Positions 12,403 through 23,883 of a DNA stretch of 60,307 bases are shown here, piece by piece. The first letter of the stretch is position 1; every line of letters begins with the position of its first letter. A program made the position numbers and the translations under genes. The stretch comes from Cryptomeria japonica (Eukaryota > Streptophyta > Pinopsida > Cupressales > Cupressaceae), in NCBI RefSeq assembly GCF_030272615.1, contig NW_026729257.1, positions 1 to 60,307 of the forward strand, in the 5' to 3' direction. The notes under the pieces were generated by a model. The model ran no database searches. It was not told the origin of the DNA and saw only the letters and a list, made by a program, of their open reading frames with translations.

Positions 12403-13560
12403 TTATCCTATACTCATGTCCTCCAAAATTATTTTTCTAAGGATTGGAAAATAATTGAGATCATAATTCGGACCCATCATATTAAGTTCTACCTTGGAAC
12501 TTCCCATATCTGCCAAATGATTTGCAACCCGGTTTCCTTCTCTATACACATGTGAAATAGTAAAATTTACAAATGTATCAATGGGTGCCCATGCTTGTTC
12601 AAGCAAATATCTTATCTGCCAATTGTCAATATTTCTCTTTATTCAAGCATTGATAATAATAGCTGAGCTGCCTTCGATGTGAATATAAGAGATGTTCAGG
12701 TTTTTTACTAATAGAATGCCTTCGAGCAAAGCATATGCCTCTGTGTATTTGTTAGTACCCATTGGAATGGAAATAGATTTCAAAGCAAAAACACACCCTG
12801 TGTGGTCCCTAATGCATACTCCTACTCCTCCATCACCCAGGTTCCCTTTAGAGGAGCCATCAAAATTCAATTTAAAATGTCTCGAATTCAGAGGACACCA
12901 TTTCACTTTATTTCTGTCAATTTTACTAGTCCTCACTCTTGGAAAGAAAGGTGATATAGGAATAGAGATGCCCTTCCAACAATTAATAACTTGACCATCC
13001 CAAGAAGTAAATTCCCTACTTGGATTGAATTGATTTGAAACATGAGTATTAACTAGTTCTAATACTAATATTTCAATGTAATTGAAAACATCAGAAAGAG
13101 GAGATGTTTGTTTTCTAAAAATACGCTTATTTCTTTCCCACCAGATTGACCATACTACTGTGGATGGGATCACTTTCCAAATGCATGAAAAAAGAGAGGA
13201 TGAGTATAAGACTAGCCAGGAATGGAACAAATCCCATACATTATTTGGAAGAGGGATGCTAAAGGAAAGTTTAGCAAGAACAAAAATCCAACAATTATGA
13301 GCAAAATCACATTGGAGGAGGAGATGATCTAACGCTCCATTATGCTCACCACAAAGTACACTGGAAAATGGAGGTGCAATATTCAATTTATCAAGTCTCT
13401 CACTGGTAAGTATTCTCTCGTGCAGAGCAAGCCAAGAAAACATTCCTTGCCTTGGGAAGAATATTGTTGTTCCAACAGAAGTTATAAGCTCTTTGTGAAT
13501 AAGATTGAACCAACATCTAATGAATTGCCTTATACCCTTCCTTGACAGAGTACTTTCCAT
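12403..13560 (-). pseudogene. LINE 1 ORF2 C-terminus: zf-RVT region and RNase H
   Basis: A 305-codon minus-strand frame (13560-12643) reads FSWLALHERILTSERLDK, then CGEHNGALDHLLLQCDFA, a Cys/His block typical of the zinc-binding region after plant LINE RTs. It is followed by an RNase H domain: NFDGSSKGNLGDGGVG carries the first catalytic Asp, EAYALLEGI the catalytic Glu, and HIEGSSAIIINA corresponds to the E-x-DS block with the expected Asp replaced. The domain resumes at 12606-12403 with HVYREGNRVANHLAD, containing the final catalytic Asp. The function was probably removal of RNA during cDNA synthesis. A frame break near 12640 separates the halves. Confidence 0.85.
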
Positions 13561-14202
13561 TCTTCGCAGGGCACCATATCAATTTGTCTGAACCATTAGA
13601 GATAAAAAATAATGCGGTTCTTGAGAATCAAAGAGAATTTTGCCTTTTGAGTTGGGGAGATTGGGAGTGAAGCTGGATTCTTCCAAATGACACGATTTGA
13701 AGGCTTCTCAAGATCATCTATCTAATCATAAAGGTAAGATTTCCATTGAGTAATAAATATGGGGATTGCATTTACTAGAGATTACTCAAGATTAAGAGGG
13801 GGGAGACCACTCCATGAATTATGCCAGAAGTTGACATCTTTGTCATTATGTACTTGCCAGGATAAATATCTAGTAATCACATTCCTAGAAGCCATCATGA
13901 AGTTCCAAATTGCAGAGCTTGATGGAAGATCAAGGATAGTAAAAATACGTGATGGGGTTTTATATAATTTGAAAGCACAAAGCATGTGGTTTTACATAAA
14001 TATTCCAAACCAACTTTCCCCCAAAGGCCTTGTTCCTTTTTGAAAGATCATGTAGACCAACCCTGCCCATAGATTTACTTGTAGTCATTTTGTTGAGAGA
14101 TACAAGCGGGATCTTTTTATCTTCTGAAAGATTACCTTTCCAAAAAAAATTCCGAATAATTTTCTCGATATGGGAAACAATAGATTTTGGGGCTTGAAGG
14201 AC

Positions 14203-15334
14203 TTAAATGTAGTAGTTTGGGATTGTAGCCAAAAAAGTTTTGACAAGAAGGATTCTGCTTGACAGAGATAACCATCTAGTTTTCCACCCAAAAATTCTTC
14301 TTCTTAATCTGTCAATCACAGAATTCCAAAAAGAGGGTTTCCCCACTCCCATAAAGAAAGGGATGCCCAAGTACGAAGATGGAAGAGAATCCACTAGAAA
14401 ACCCAATGTCTGGATAATGTTGTTAGACACCTTTTCAGAAGTATTAAATATGTGTAGTTTAGATTTTGTAACACTTATTTTTTGCCCAGATCCGGACGTA
14501 TATATGTCCAACATTTTCTTAATATGCCTTGTTTCTTGAATGTTGGAACAACCAAATAGAAGTGTATCATCTGCAAATAAAATGTGGGTGATGGAAATTG
14601 AATTATTAGGGATGCATACCCCCTTCCAAAGACCCAAAGTCATTTGTTTATTGACCAATCTGCTAAAAGCTTCTGCCATGATAATGAAGAGAAAAGGTGA
14701 TAGTGAGTCACCTTGTCTAATTTCTTGAGTGACTCATAAAAAACCAGAAGGATTACCATTAATAATAACTGAGAAATGTGCACCAGAGATAATTTTTTAT
14801 CCATTTGCACCACTTATCTGAAAATCCAAACTTTTGAAGAACTCTCAAAAGAAAATACCAACATACTTTGTCATATGCTTTCAACATGTCTAATTTAGCT
14901 ATGAAAGAAAGGAACTGTGAAGAGTTAATTGAGTGCAAAGATTCATGGGCCACAAGCACACCTTCCGATGTTTCCCTACTAGGAACAAAATCTCCTTGTT
15001 GAGGAGATATTACTTTAGGTATCAAGGATTTTAATCAGAGATAAATAGCTTTTGTGAAGATCTTGTAAACTGTATTACACAAGGAGATAGGCCTAAAGTC
15101 TATAAAAGACTGAGGGTTGTTGGATTTGGGGATAAGATCAAGATGGGTTAAATTGAAATTCTTGAGTATAAAATCTTTTTGTCCTGATTCCTCCAAAGCC
15201 ATTAAAAGATCAAAACTTAAAACATCCCAACACTTTTGAAAGAATAGCATGGTGAAACCGTCAGGACCTAGAGACTTGTTAGGAGCCATCAAAACTACCA
15301 CCTCTTGAAGTTCAGCAAGAGAGAAAGGTTGCAT
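14203..15334 (-). pseudogene. LINE 1 ORF2 reverse transcriptase
   Basis: Three consecutive minus-strand pieces make up the LINE RT. At 15334-15035: APNKSLGPDGFTMLFFQKCW, LIPKSNNPQSFIDFRPISLC. At 15025-14759: AKLDMLKAYDKVCW, the first catalytic Asp block, and FSDKWCKWIK. At 14679-14203: THILFADDTLLFG with the FADD catalytic pair, then SYLGIPFFMG and WKTRWLSLSSRILLVK. Stops and shifts separate them. The enzyme copied its own RNA at a nicked target. Confidence 0.92.
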
Positions 15335-16182
15335 CAGATAATCATTATTATGCTATGAAATCAGACAAGGGATGGAATCTAGCAATACCTCGACACTAGA
15401 CTCCTTAGGAACAAAAGGAGGATAAGGAGCAAGAAGGATTTTAAAGAAGAGTTCACCCTCTTCCCTAATTTCTTATTCATTATTTATTTTTATCCCCAAA
15501 GAAGAGGCATTTATAGAAAAGATAGTAGATGCAACTTTCTTAATCTTTGTAGATGCCTGAAAGAACTTGGTATTTTCATCCCCATCTTTTAGCCATAGCT
15601 CTCTTGATTTTTGTCTCTAATATTCCTCTCTAGACCACAATTCTTCCCAGTATCTTTGTAAATGCTTCTGCCTTGAGAAGGTTTTAGGGTTAATCCCATT
15701 AGAAAAGATAAGTTCGTTGATGTCCTTTAATTCCTTCTCCACATTTGATTTCTCTACAAAGATGTTTTTGAATACTTCCCTATTCTAGACTTTGATATTT
15801 GCTTTTACAAACTGCATTTTCATATAAAGTTGAAACATTTTTTTCCCCCTACAGAAGGGGGCACTTAATGACCATTGACAAAGTAGAGCATGAAAGTGTG
15901 GGTGCCGAAACTACATTATTTCAAATTTAAAAGGAGGTCTATGATGAGAAGCTTCATGTTTATCCAAGCATAATGAGGTAGGAAAATGGTCAGATCCAAA
16001 GAATGATAGAATATTAGAGTTGAAAGTATATTTCTAAAGGATCCATTCATATGAAGTGAAAAACCTGTCCAATCTACTTGCTATTTGAAGGGAAGTTCTC
16101 TGGTTTGTCCATGTAAATTGACCATTAGAAGTTGAAATGTCAGAAAGGGTGTTATCAGACACAAAAGATCTAAAGTCATCAA

Positions 16183-16677
16183 TCACCTTAGAAGCAGTAG
16201 GGTTGCCTCCCTATTTCTCAACCTGAGACAAAATGGCATTAAAATAACCTTCGAAGATGATTTTTTGAGCTCCCTGCTGTTGGATTTGATAAGATAAGGT
16301 ATTCCAAAGAGCATGTTTCTCATGGGGAGCTGTTGGACCATACATATTAAAGAGAAGAAAGGATAAATCAAAATTTTCAATAAGAATAATATGCCAATTT
16401 GTCCCTTGGTTTAAGGTTTTTTCTTTGATTGTCCTTGGATTCCACAATGTCATAATACCACTAAAATCCCCTACTATAGGAATATGTATGAAATCCCATA
16501 AAGTCCATTTTCAAAAAAATTTTGAGAGGCTTCATCAGAAAACTTTGTTTCTTGCAATAAAATGAAATCTGCTTGGGAGGAATCCAGCTGCTGCTTGATC
16601 CATCCCCTCGTGTCAGAGGCATTCAAACCTCTAACATTCCAAGATATGATCATCATTGCACCCGAGAAGAACAACAT
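16183..16677 (-). pseudogene. LINE 1 ORF2 AP-type endonuclease
   Basis: The minus-strand frame 16677-16474 reads MIISWNVRGLNA and DFILLQETKFSD, the N-terminal motifs of LINE endonucleases (catalytic Asn and Glu). Another frame, 16453-16211, reads FNMYGPTAPHEK and FEGYFNAIL, corresponding to NxYGP and GDFNxIL with the Asp replaced by Tyr. The region 15350-16180 between this and the RT is the endonuclease C-terminus and linker, too broken to read. The domain nicked target DNA to start insertion. Confidence 0.88.
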
Positions 16678-16798
16678 GTTCTTCTCAGTCTTGGGTGGGG
16701 TGAAAACTCATCTACAATTGTAGACTAGATACCAGCTGTGATCTTTTCTTTGATTTTAAGAATCTTGGGCTTCCGACCTCTTTTTTAAGGTGTTTTAG

Positions 16799-18519
16799 TT
16801 AACAAAGGAGATGAAGAGACTGATTGAGAAAGAGAGAGATGTTGAGAAAAATTGAATTCAATCTGTGTGGGAGGTTGAAAAGGCTGATATGAATTATGTT
16901 CAGCCACAAGGTGATCAACATGACTAAACTCCAAATGGGTGGTGAAGTGTTAAGAGTGAGAGGCATAGCATCAACATAAGGGACATCATGAATTTCCAGG
17001 AATGTCTCAAGGGTAATTTCATCAATCAAGTTCGATGCAATGGAGATAAGGATATCATGTACCATTAATTTGATATTTAGATAATTCAATAAGGGTCCAA
17101 CAGTGGGAAGAATGCAATCAACCACATGGAAAGGTTGGCAGTTAAACATCAAGATATGAATCAAATTATCCTTTGCATTCAATGAAATAGAGATTTCTTG
17201 GTCTTGAGAATCTAAGGGTCCCATGGAAGTTAAACTCAGAAAAGAAGAAGTGACCTGCCTAAAGAGAGAGGAATCAAATATGTTCTTGTACAACCAATCA
17301 ATCAGGATTGGAGAGCAGTGGATCTTAAAAGATATTTTTTTATATCTATCCACAAATTTTTGCCAAGAACATGAACCAGAGATAACAACTTGATATTGAG
17401 GAGAATTATTCCACTTGGAGGGCCTTCTTATTTTTTCTTTTGGAAGTAAAACATCTGTCATACAACCCGAAAAGAATTGAGAAGGAATCACAAAAAGAGG
17501 AGGATCTGCTTGTAAATGAACACCTTGGAAAGGTCTTGCAATATTATCAACATTATTTATAGGTATGGGAATCTCTGATAAGTCAGCTACACTTGTTGTC
17601 CCACTTGGTGTAGAAGAAGGAGATGCAATAGACTGATAAAAGGAACATTTATGAAAATCAGTCAAAATCCTTGCAAACCCTGACTGCATCAATACCTGAT
17701 CCTTGACACTATGAATTAAAATGGCCCAATTTATCTATACGGTCATCAACATCTCTATTACCTTGTATGCAAATGACTTGATTCCATTTCCCTATGGAGG
17801 AAGTCATTAAAATAGAAATGGGAAGTGACTTTGTGAGGTTTAGCAATAGGCATACCCTAATGGTTAAATGGGCAAGTTCATATGGGATAAGGTCATGCTT
17901 GATAAAAATACCCATTTGATTAGCCAAAATTTCTACAATATCTCGATCTCGATGCTCAAGCGGAAGCCTTGGGAGAGAAATCCAAAAAGGCATGAAAAGG
18001 GGGGAAACTGAATCCAGACTAAAATTTGGAACCCATGCCAAAGTGATAATACCAACCCCCTTACAAAACCACCCCTTATATCTATTCACATAATTTCTAT
18101 GTTCTTTGGAATAAAAAATAGCAATAAAAAAGAGAGATTGCTTATCCATCAAAAAAATATCCTTCAAGTGTAGCTAATTCTGTTTAGCCCAAAATGAAAG
18201 TTGCATAAAGGAAATAGTAGAATGTAATTTACCAATGAGGGTTGTGGCATGTAATAGATCTATTTGAGGCTGAATGAGATGGTCCGGAAAAATGATCTTA
18301 TACAAACCCTCTGATTTGCCTGATTCTCTAGTATTAGCAACATTCTTGACCTTTGGCGAGACTAGAGCCTGGCTACCATCTTTAGCTGTATCATTTGAGA
18401 GTTACCCACTACCTTCTGCATTCGAATTTTGTGCTAGTGAATCAGGAAGAGATGTGCAAGGGGTTTTCTTTCTCTAGTTTTGTGTAACCTCTTTTGGTTT
18501 GAAGGGTTCTCCTTGGCGC
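16799..18519 (-). pseudogene. LINE 1 ORF1 (DUF4283-type RNA-binding protein)
   Basis: A probable start lies at ATG 18519-18517 (MRQGEPFKPKEV). The frame 18167-17709 carries the DUF4283 core typical of plant LINE ORF1 and related gag-like proteins: WFCKGVGIITLAWVPNF, then FWISLPRLPLEHRD and DIVEILANQMG. The piece 17692-16799 is Ser/Pro-rich and contains WNNSPQYQVVISGSCSW. Stops near 18168-18480 and at 17693-17708 break the ORF. The protein probably coated the LINE RNA. Confidence 0.8.
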
Positions 18520-19016
18520 ATGTTGTTTATTGGAAGATTGTTTGGGGCTGAAAGAAATTTGGGGTTATCAACTGGGTATTGTTTGGCCAGGTCACATATG
18601 CTGGAAGATTAATAGGATTAGCCTACGACTCAGATAGAGAACTGAGTGATAGCGGTGATGTCCCCTCACAAATGTCAAAAGGGGCCTATGGCGTTTGATC
18701 TAGTCGGCGTTCAAAATGATGTCATGAAATTCTTCTTTCTCTCCCCTTACCTTGCAACTTGTCTATAAACCACTAGACTCCACCAAAAGAATGCCTATCC
18801 TCTGATATAAAGTTGTGTAGCTACCATGAAACTCGCCTAACTCCCACGGGTCCAAGCCCTAGCAATCCTAGTTCCATGGCTCATCGTATCACTTAGGGTT
18901 ACTCAATCCCTCTAGCTGTAGACAGCCACTACCACCCACCCACCATTTGGCCATTGTTTGGCTTGTTACCTCATGACTATGGTTACATGCAAAACTATTC
19001 GACCCTACTAGTATCA

Positions 19017-19080
19017 CCCAGGGCATGTGATCATTGCAGGGCATGTGATGGTTGCAAGGCATGCGATGGTTGCAGAGTTT
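19017..19080 (-). repeat. Short tandem repeats at the LINE 1 5' end
   Basis: On the plus strand, GGCATGTGATCATTGCAG, GGCATGTGATGGTTGCAAG and GCATGCGATGGTTGCAG follow each other, about 19 bp each, just inside the 5' end of the LINE. Short 5'-UTR repeats are often part of LINE promoters, but promoter activity here is inference. Confidence 0.8.
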
Positions 19081-19095
19081 TCGGACATTGATACT

Positions 19096-19111
19096 ACCAT
19101 TTTCTTAATAT
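19096..19111. repeat. Target-site duplication, right copy (LINE 1)
   Basis: ACCATTTTCTTAATAT, matching 11927-11942 exactly. Confidence 0.95.
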
Positions 19112-19450
19112 TAGGATTTAAGTAAATATGGTATTTATCAATGTGGTTTGGTACCCTCCTTTATTTGTATCTTCATATTCTATACTTCCTCCTTAATATC
19201 ATTTATTTCTATGAAATTATAGAAAAAAATCTCCTCATACTTTAATAGTAGTTCAATCACTTATTCGACAATCAAGTCATCCCACTAGTATCCAATTTTC
19301 TCAACTCCTTGTGTAACTGTTTATTTTCCTCCAAGCATGAAAATGCATGGATAAATCCTTCCAAACATCTGCCCATTTGTTGGTTTTTTCTCCTCTCTCC
19401 TAACTAATATACCAATTTTTTAGAATTAGTGTTAATTTCTAATAGAATAA
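19112..19450 (-). pseudogene. Ty3/gypsy protease/RT N-terminal remnant
   Basis: This is the upstream continuation of the gypsy pol split by LINE 1. The minus strand reads DKYHIYLNPNIKKMV at 19147-19103, the lead-in to RT, which joins KIEFDRMF at 11926. Upstream, FSCLEENKQLHKELRK is weakly coding-like. No protease motif is readable. Confidence 0.6.
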
Positions 19451-19795
19451 TTATCTATATAAGTAGTGATTGTATTCCTTTTCTCTTATACTTATGGTAA
19501 CACAAGTGTAAAGCTGATCTTTTGGGGTGATTGTTCCTTGATATTTGAGGATGGTGGGGTACTCTCCTTCTTGCAATTCCAAGGCTTTAATGATAATTTT
19601 AAATTCAGTCCAGTTCAAAATAGTGTTCATATGAGTATTCCACCAACATGCAACACTACAAACCCATGTGTCTAGTAATGCTGACATCATCACTTTCTCT
19701 TCCATTAATGTTCTCTCCCTTTTTGAAAGATATTCAACATAGTGACCAAGGTTTTCTACTTTTTGAAAGTTTGGATCTATTCGTCTTAATTTCAA
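19451..19795 (-). pseudogene. Ty3/gypsy gag capsid fragment
   Basis: A 114-codon minus-strand frame contains LLDTWVCSVACWWNTHM and LNWTEFKIIIKALE, equivalent to the A-x-x-WW...W-x-x-F block of plant retrotransposon gag capsid proteins. The position just upstream of pol on the same strand fits. The N-terminus and the zinc knuckle are not identifiable. Confidence 0.6.
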
Positions 19796-20874
19796 CTTTA
19801 AGAATTTGTAATCTAATTTTTTTGGATTTGATTAATACACTATATAGAAGAGAGAGAAATGGTGTTAGGATATATAGGGGCTAGCCCATGTCAAACCATG
19901 GCTATGAATTGACCTCCCCTACAACAATGATGCTAAAAAATAACAATATTTTAACTTTTCTATGAATCATCTTGTCTTGAATCCTCATGACATTTTGTTG
20001 TTGATATGTAGGAGCTCATGCATATCTTCACTCATGGATGAATCTCATGTACACTTGATCATAGGTTCCAACTTGATTACTTGAAGATATGTCTACTTGA
20101 CATCTCCTTCATTGATTTTAAAATTCATAATTTCTTGCTCAAATGGAATTGAATTACTTGACGTGAATAATAATTGAGATATGTGATTTATATATCTTTT
20201 AAATAAGGAACTAAGACTTTCTTTGATAGTAAGACTCACAAAATGTGTTGAAAATTTTAAATAAGTTCAACATTGAGAGAACTCTCCTACTTAAAAAACT
20301 TATAGCCATTGAGGGTTCAAATTTGGGCCCAAAATAGGAGGACTCTGGTGCTAGGCATTAAAGTCATAGAAGACACTAGTGCATAGTGTCACAGTCCAAC
20401 CATTTTGGCATGGAATTTGGTTTGTGAACTTAGAAAAGTGTTGAGTTTCTAGATTTGGTGCTAAAATGACCACAATGAATCAGAATCAAAAAAATGCAAG
20501 GAGAAACACCACTGTGAGACACAAATGAGTATGAAATTGTATGTGGATACAATTTATGACATTAGAACTTTATATTACTGATTGATCAATTTTTTGGAAT
20601 GGCATGGCTTTCATTATTAAAAGAAAAATCTGAGGCATTTAAAAAGTTCAATAGTTTTTGGGTATATTTTAAAATAGATCAGTTCAAAGATCATGTTTTT
20701 TAAGATCAAGTTAAAGAGGTGATTCTACCTTTAATTAGTTTGAAGAATTCTATTCTTTATTTTCTCAATAAAAGGCCAAGGCCAAAACATATTTAATAAG
20801 TGACGAAAATGTACATTGTGTCTTGGAAGTAGTAAAAACATAACCAACCAGAACTAGTATCAATAAAACAAAAA
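19796..20874. other. Probable 5' region of the gypsy element and unassigned sequence
   Basis: This should hold the gag start, primer site and 5' LTR of the minus-strand gypsy element, but I cannot find a match to its 3' LTR termini or a clear primer site. GACATGGGCTAGCCCC (minus strand, near 19880) is a notable GC patch. No gene is visible. Confidence 0.3.
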
Positions 20875-21710
20875 ATATCTATAATAAAGGTGAGAATCAA
20901 TTGATATTTGTGGTCTATGTTGATGATATTATTTCTAGAGTTAGCACTTAAAAATGTGCAAATAATTTGTAGAAGATATGCAAAATATATTTTGAAATGT
21001 CCATTCTCAGTGAGCTACCATTATAGAAGATATGCAAACAAAAAATTGAAATATCTCATTCTAAATTATGTATATTCATTTCACAAACCAATTTTATCAA
21101 GAAAATGTTGAAGAAATTCAACTTGTAATACTGCAAAACAATGAGTACACCTATTGTTATAGATTGGAAGTTGAGCATAAATGATAAATATGTTGAAATA
21201 AGTTTAAATTTGTCTAGATCTATCATTGGTAGCCTATTGTATGTAACTTAATCAAGACTAGATATTATGCAAGAAGTAGGCATGGTCACAAGATTTTAAG
21301 AAACACCAAAAGATACTCATCTGTAAGCACTAAAATATTTCTCTAGATATCTAAAAGGAACTATAGATTTTAGTATGTGGCACATGTTAATAGTGAACAT
21401 TCCACATTGGCAACAGATGGATATAGATACGATATGTAGTTTTTTTAAAATGAAAAGTACAAGTGGGGGAGATTTATTTCTATAAAGAAATATTGTGTGA
21501 TGGACAATTAAGAAGTATGATTGTGTTTCCTTATGCAAAATCGAAGCAAAATAAATTGTAGTAATGCCATGTTGTAAATAAATGATCTAGATAAATGAAA
21601 TATCAAAGTACATCAAGGTAGAGCACAATCAAACAATTTCAATTCTCTTCATTCACACTATTGAGGATAATGAAGGTTAAAAAAAATCATTCTATCATTG
21701 TTTTCTCTTA
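20875..21710 (+). pseudogene. Ty1/copia reverse transcriptase-RNase H remnant
   Basis: Plus-strand frames follow copia pol closely: QLIFVVYVDDIISR (YVDD catalytic box, about 20899-20940), FEMSILSELP, FISQTNFIKKMLKKFN, STPIVIDWKLS, RSIIGSLLYVT, ALKYFSRYLKGTIDF, KSTSGGDLFL and KIEAK-IVVMPCCK. These are the standard RT-to-RNase H blocks in the right order and spacing, broken by stops. Sequence before 20875 and the 3' end after about 21710 are not recognisable, and no LTRs were found, so it is a fragment. Confidence 0.85.
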
Positions 21711-22165
21711 AGGGAATTTTTTTATAAGAAGTATATAGCAAGCTTGGGAAGTTATGAATCCGCTTGTTTAGAATGATGTAACTTTCATATTAGTGTTTCT
21801 ATAAATAAATAAAATATTTTGCAGTCTCCTATTTTTAATATTAAAATCATCCTTTATGCAAAGACTCCTTCAATTTGTACTTTGATATTTTTTAAAAGGG
21901 AAGATCTAAAGCTCTTAGATATCTTCTCCATAACTACTACGAATCTCTTTTTCACAAATTAATTCAAGATTGAATTTAACCTTTTCAACCAAGATTGGAA
22001 CACCTTGACACATCTATAGAAGTAATCTCCATTAATATTGTTTACAAAATTGGTATTACATTATTCAAACTTCATTTTCATATTGTACCCACTTGAACTA
22101 ATGGTGGCATTTGTAGTTATCAATTTTAGTATGGAAATGTAGATTTTACACCATATGGTGAATAG
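21711..22165. other. AT-rich spacer, nothing identified
   Basis: No ORF, repeat or RNA signal can be supported. The segment ATAGTAT at 22162-22168 recurs at 46711-46717 and may be the target duplication of the element that follows. Confidence 0.4.
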
Positions 22166-22226
22166 TATAGACACCTAAAATTGTCCTGTCTAATTAAATA
22201 AATATTTTTATTTACTTAATTATTTT
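22166..22226 (+). repeat. 5' LTR of outer element, first part
   Basis: TAGACACCTAAAATTGTCC and the following TTAATTA-type sequence match the start of the 3' LTR at 46080. The match stops at 22226, where the inverted inner element begins, and resumes at 33506. ATTTT at 22222-22226 is the left target duplication of the inner element. Confidence 0.92.
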
Positions 22227-23018
22227 TGTATATGGTGAAAAATGGATAACAACAACATTGAAAGACTAAATAGATTCAACCACGAAACCCTAGCCTAACA
22301 ACAACAAAAATCCACCATAACATATGAAGATTACCTAAGACAATGCAAATCAAACAAAATCACAAAGATTATACCATCACATGTCCAATAGGGTTTTGAT
22401 CTCCATTCTTCCTATCTCCATTGATCTTGCTTGATATATTTGCTCTCAGATTTTATGTGCACAAGAGCTCAACAAAGAACGGAATGTGGTTGCAAGTAGG
22501 ATCATAGTCTAGTCAATTGCATAAAAATGATTAGAATGCATAGAATGATTAAGGTCTGATAATGAAGGAAGCATCTCCTTATATAGAAGACACTATATGA
22601 AATGGAGGGATAAGATTGAGAGGTGTAAAATTGAGAGGTGTAAAAGGAGGTCGGCTATGATTAGAGGGTAGGTAGAAGAAATAATAAAATAATGAAAGGG
22701 GTAGGTAGTGTAGGAATTAAGAGATGAATGACATGTGTCATGGGTAGAAAAGGTTAATGAATTAATTAAATAAATAAAGATTTATTTAATTAATAGAAGA
22801 AGTGGGATCAATTAAATAAATAAAATATTTATTTAATCTAGGAAAAGGATAATTTAAATAAATAAATGTATTTATTTAAATGAGAAATAAGGCTAGAAGA
22901 GGATAAATGAATTAATTAAATAAATAAAGATTTATTTAATTAATAGAAGAATTAAGCTTAGATAATTAAATAAATAAAATATTTATATAATTAGACTGGA
23001 CAATTTTGGGTGTCTACA
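22227..23018 (-). repeat. 3' LTR of inner element
   Basis: 792 bp. A TATA-like box (TATATAAGG on the minus strand, plus 22578-22586) marks the U3/R border. U3 contains five AT-rich palindromes, for example arms 22761-22775 and 22780-22794, 22811-22822 and 22826-22837, 22852-22864 and 22869-22881, and 22911-22925 and 22930-22944; the fifth near 22965-22995 has a mismatch. Confidence 0.95.
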
Positions 23019-23033
23019 TTTTGCCCCTCTTTG
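23019..23033 (-). promoter_or_regulatory. Polypurine tract of inner element
   Basis: CAAAGAGGGGCAAAA on the minus strand directly precedes the 3' LTR, the standard site for plus-strand priming. The same sequence precedes the outer 3' LTR. Confidence 0.9.
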
Positions 23034-23277
23034 AGACAATGCGGCTTGTCGTGTTGTTTCAAAGAAGATAAGATGAACTGATACAGAGTTGCCCTAGGAT
23101 GGGAATGATACGCCCCCTCGAGAGATTGGATGAAAATGTTTGAAAAGTTTGCAGACAATCTCTCGATAAGAAAGAAAGGCTAGAATCGACTGACCGAATA
23201 AAGTGACAGAGTCACAGGATAAAGAAGACTGACTCGGGAAATGAGGGTGAGGGCTAGGGTAGGCTAGTAGATAGACC

Positions 23278-23428
23278 ATGGGGGAAATACATCCTCATTG
23301 TCATCTACACATCCACAAGAGAAGATTGCAGAGAGAGAAAAGAGCAGCAACACTCAGCAACGATGGCCTTCATTCACAAATTCGACTGCGTTCACTGATT
23401 TCAGAGGCTAGCAGAGGCAGGAGAGCCG
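23278..23428 (+). other. Antisense PMD gene, leader exon (inner copy)
   Basis: This segment ends in GAGAGCCG followed by GTAAGTACC, a strong splice donor (GT at 23429-23430). The exon edge, donor and flanking sequence are conserved in the outer copy (minus strand, 45618/45617). An ORF starts at ATG 23278, but its frame after splicing to 24195 meets an early stop, so the exon is more likely untranslated leader. The transcription start would lie between the 3' LTR and about 23278; no TATA box stands out. Confidence 0.55.
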
Positions 23429-23539
23429 GTAAGTACCACAAAACCTCCTCGTACTTTGACGCATTTATTCTTGTCATTAATACATGCTAGATAGGCAATA
23501 AATGCGCTTAGAATAGGGTCCAAAAAATGTCCAAAAATG

Positions 23540-23760
23540 TCCAAGCGCATCTGCACTGGTGCCAGGCGCGTCTATGCTCACGAGGCGCGTCTGTGCCAAA
23601 TGCGGCCGTGTTTGTGATGGTCAGGCACGTCTGTGCCAAGAAGGCACGTCTGTGTCACCCAGGCACCTCTGTGCAAAGCATAGGCATGTCTGTGTCACCC
23701 AGGCGCGTCTGTGCAGAGCATAGGCACGTCTATGTTTGTCAAGCACGTCTGTGTTTAAAA
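23540..23760 (+). repeat. Array of GGCRCGTCTGTG motifs in the PMD intron (inner copy)
   Basis: About ten copies of a motif close to AGGCGCGTCTGTGC occur at 18-26-bp spacing. Some can fold on themselves: GGCAC (23624-23628), GTCT, GTGCC (23633-23637). The reverse complement, CACAGACGCG, is arrayed in the element's 5' leader (30958-31145, 32350-32630) and again at 45270-45510 in the outer copy. Confidence 0.85.
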
Positions 23761-23883
23761 AGTGTGAAGTTTTGTCTTCTAGGTCAAATCGGCAGTTCTG
23801 TGATGAACATACGCTGTCGATTGGATAAGCTGCTAAGAGGATACACTCAAGTAGGTCCTCTGGGGAAGACTAGGATAGATCGA

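Larger units (their letters stand above)
11943..19095 (-). mobile_element. LINE 1: complete L1-type retrotransposon with RNase H
   Basis: A 7.15-kb minus-strand non-LTR element, bounded by a perfect 16-bp duplication and a 13-T tract (11944-11956) equal to a 3' poly(A). Order on the minus strand is 5' UTR with short tandem repeats, ORF1 (DUF4283-type, 18519-16799), then ORF2 with AP endonuclease, RT, zinc-finger zf-RVT region and RNase H. Such RNase H-bearing L1 elements are common in plants. The element is full length but every ORF carries stops and shifts. It sits inside the RT region of a gypsy element, so it is the younger of the two. Confidence 0.93.

Noticed and set aside
12692-13545. 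Several plus-strand ORFs in the LINE
   Set aside because: Shadows of the zf-RVT/RNase H frame on the other strand.
19466-19884. Plus-strand ORFs opposite the gypsy gag
   Set aside because: No domain; they overlap the recognisable capsid frame on the minus strand.
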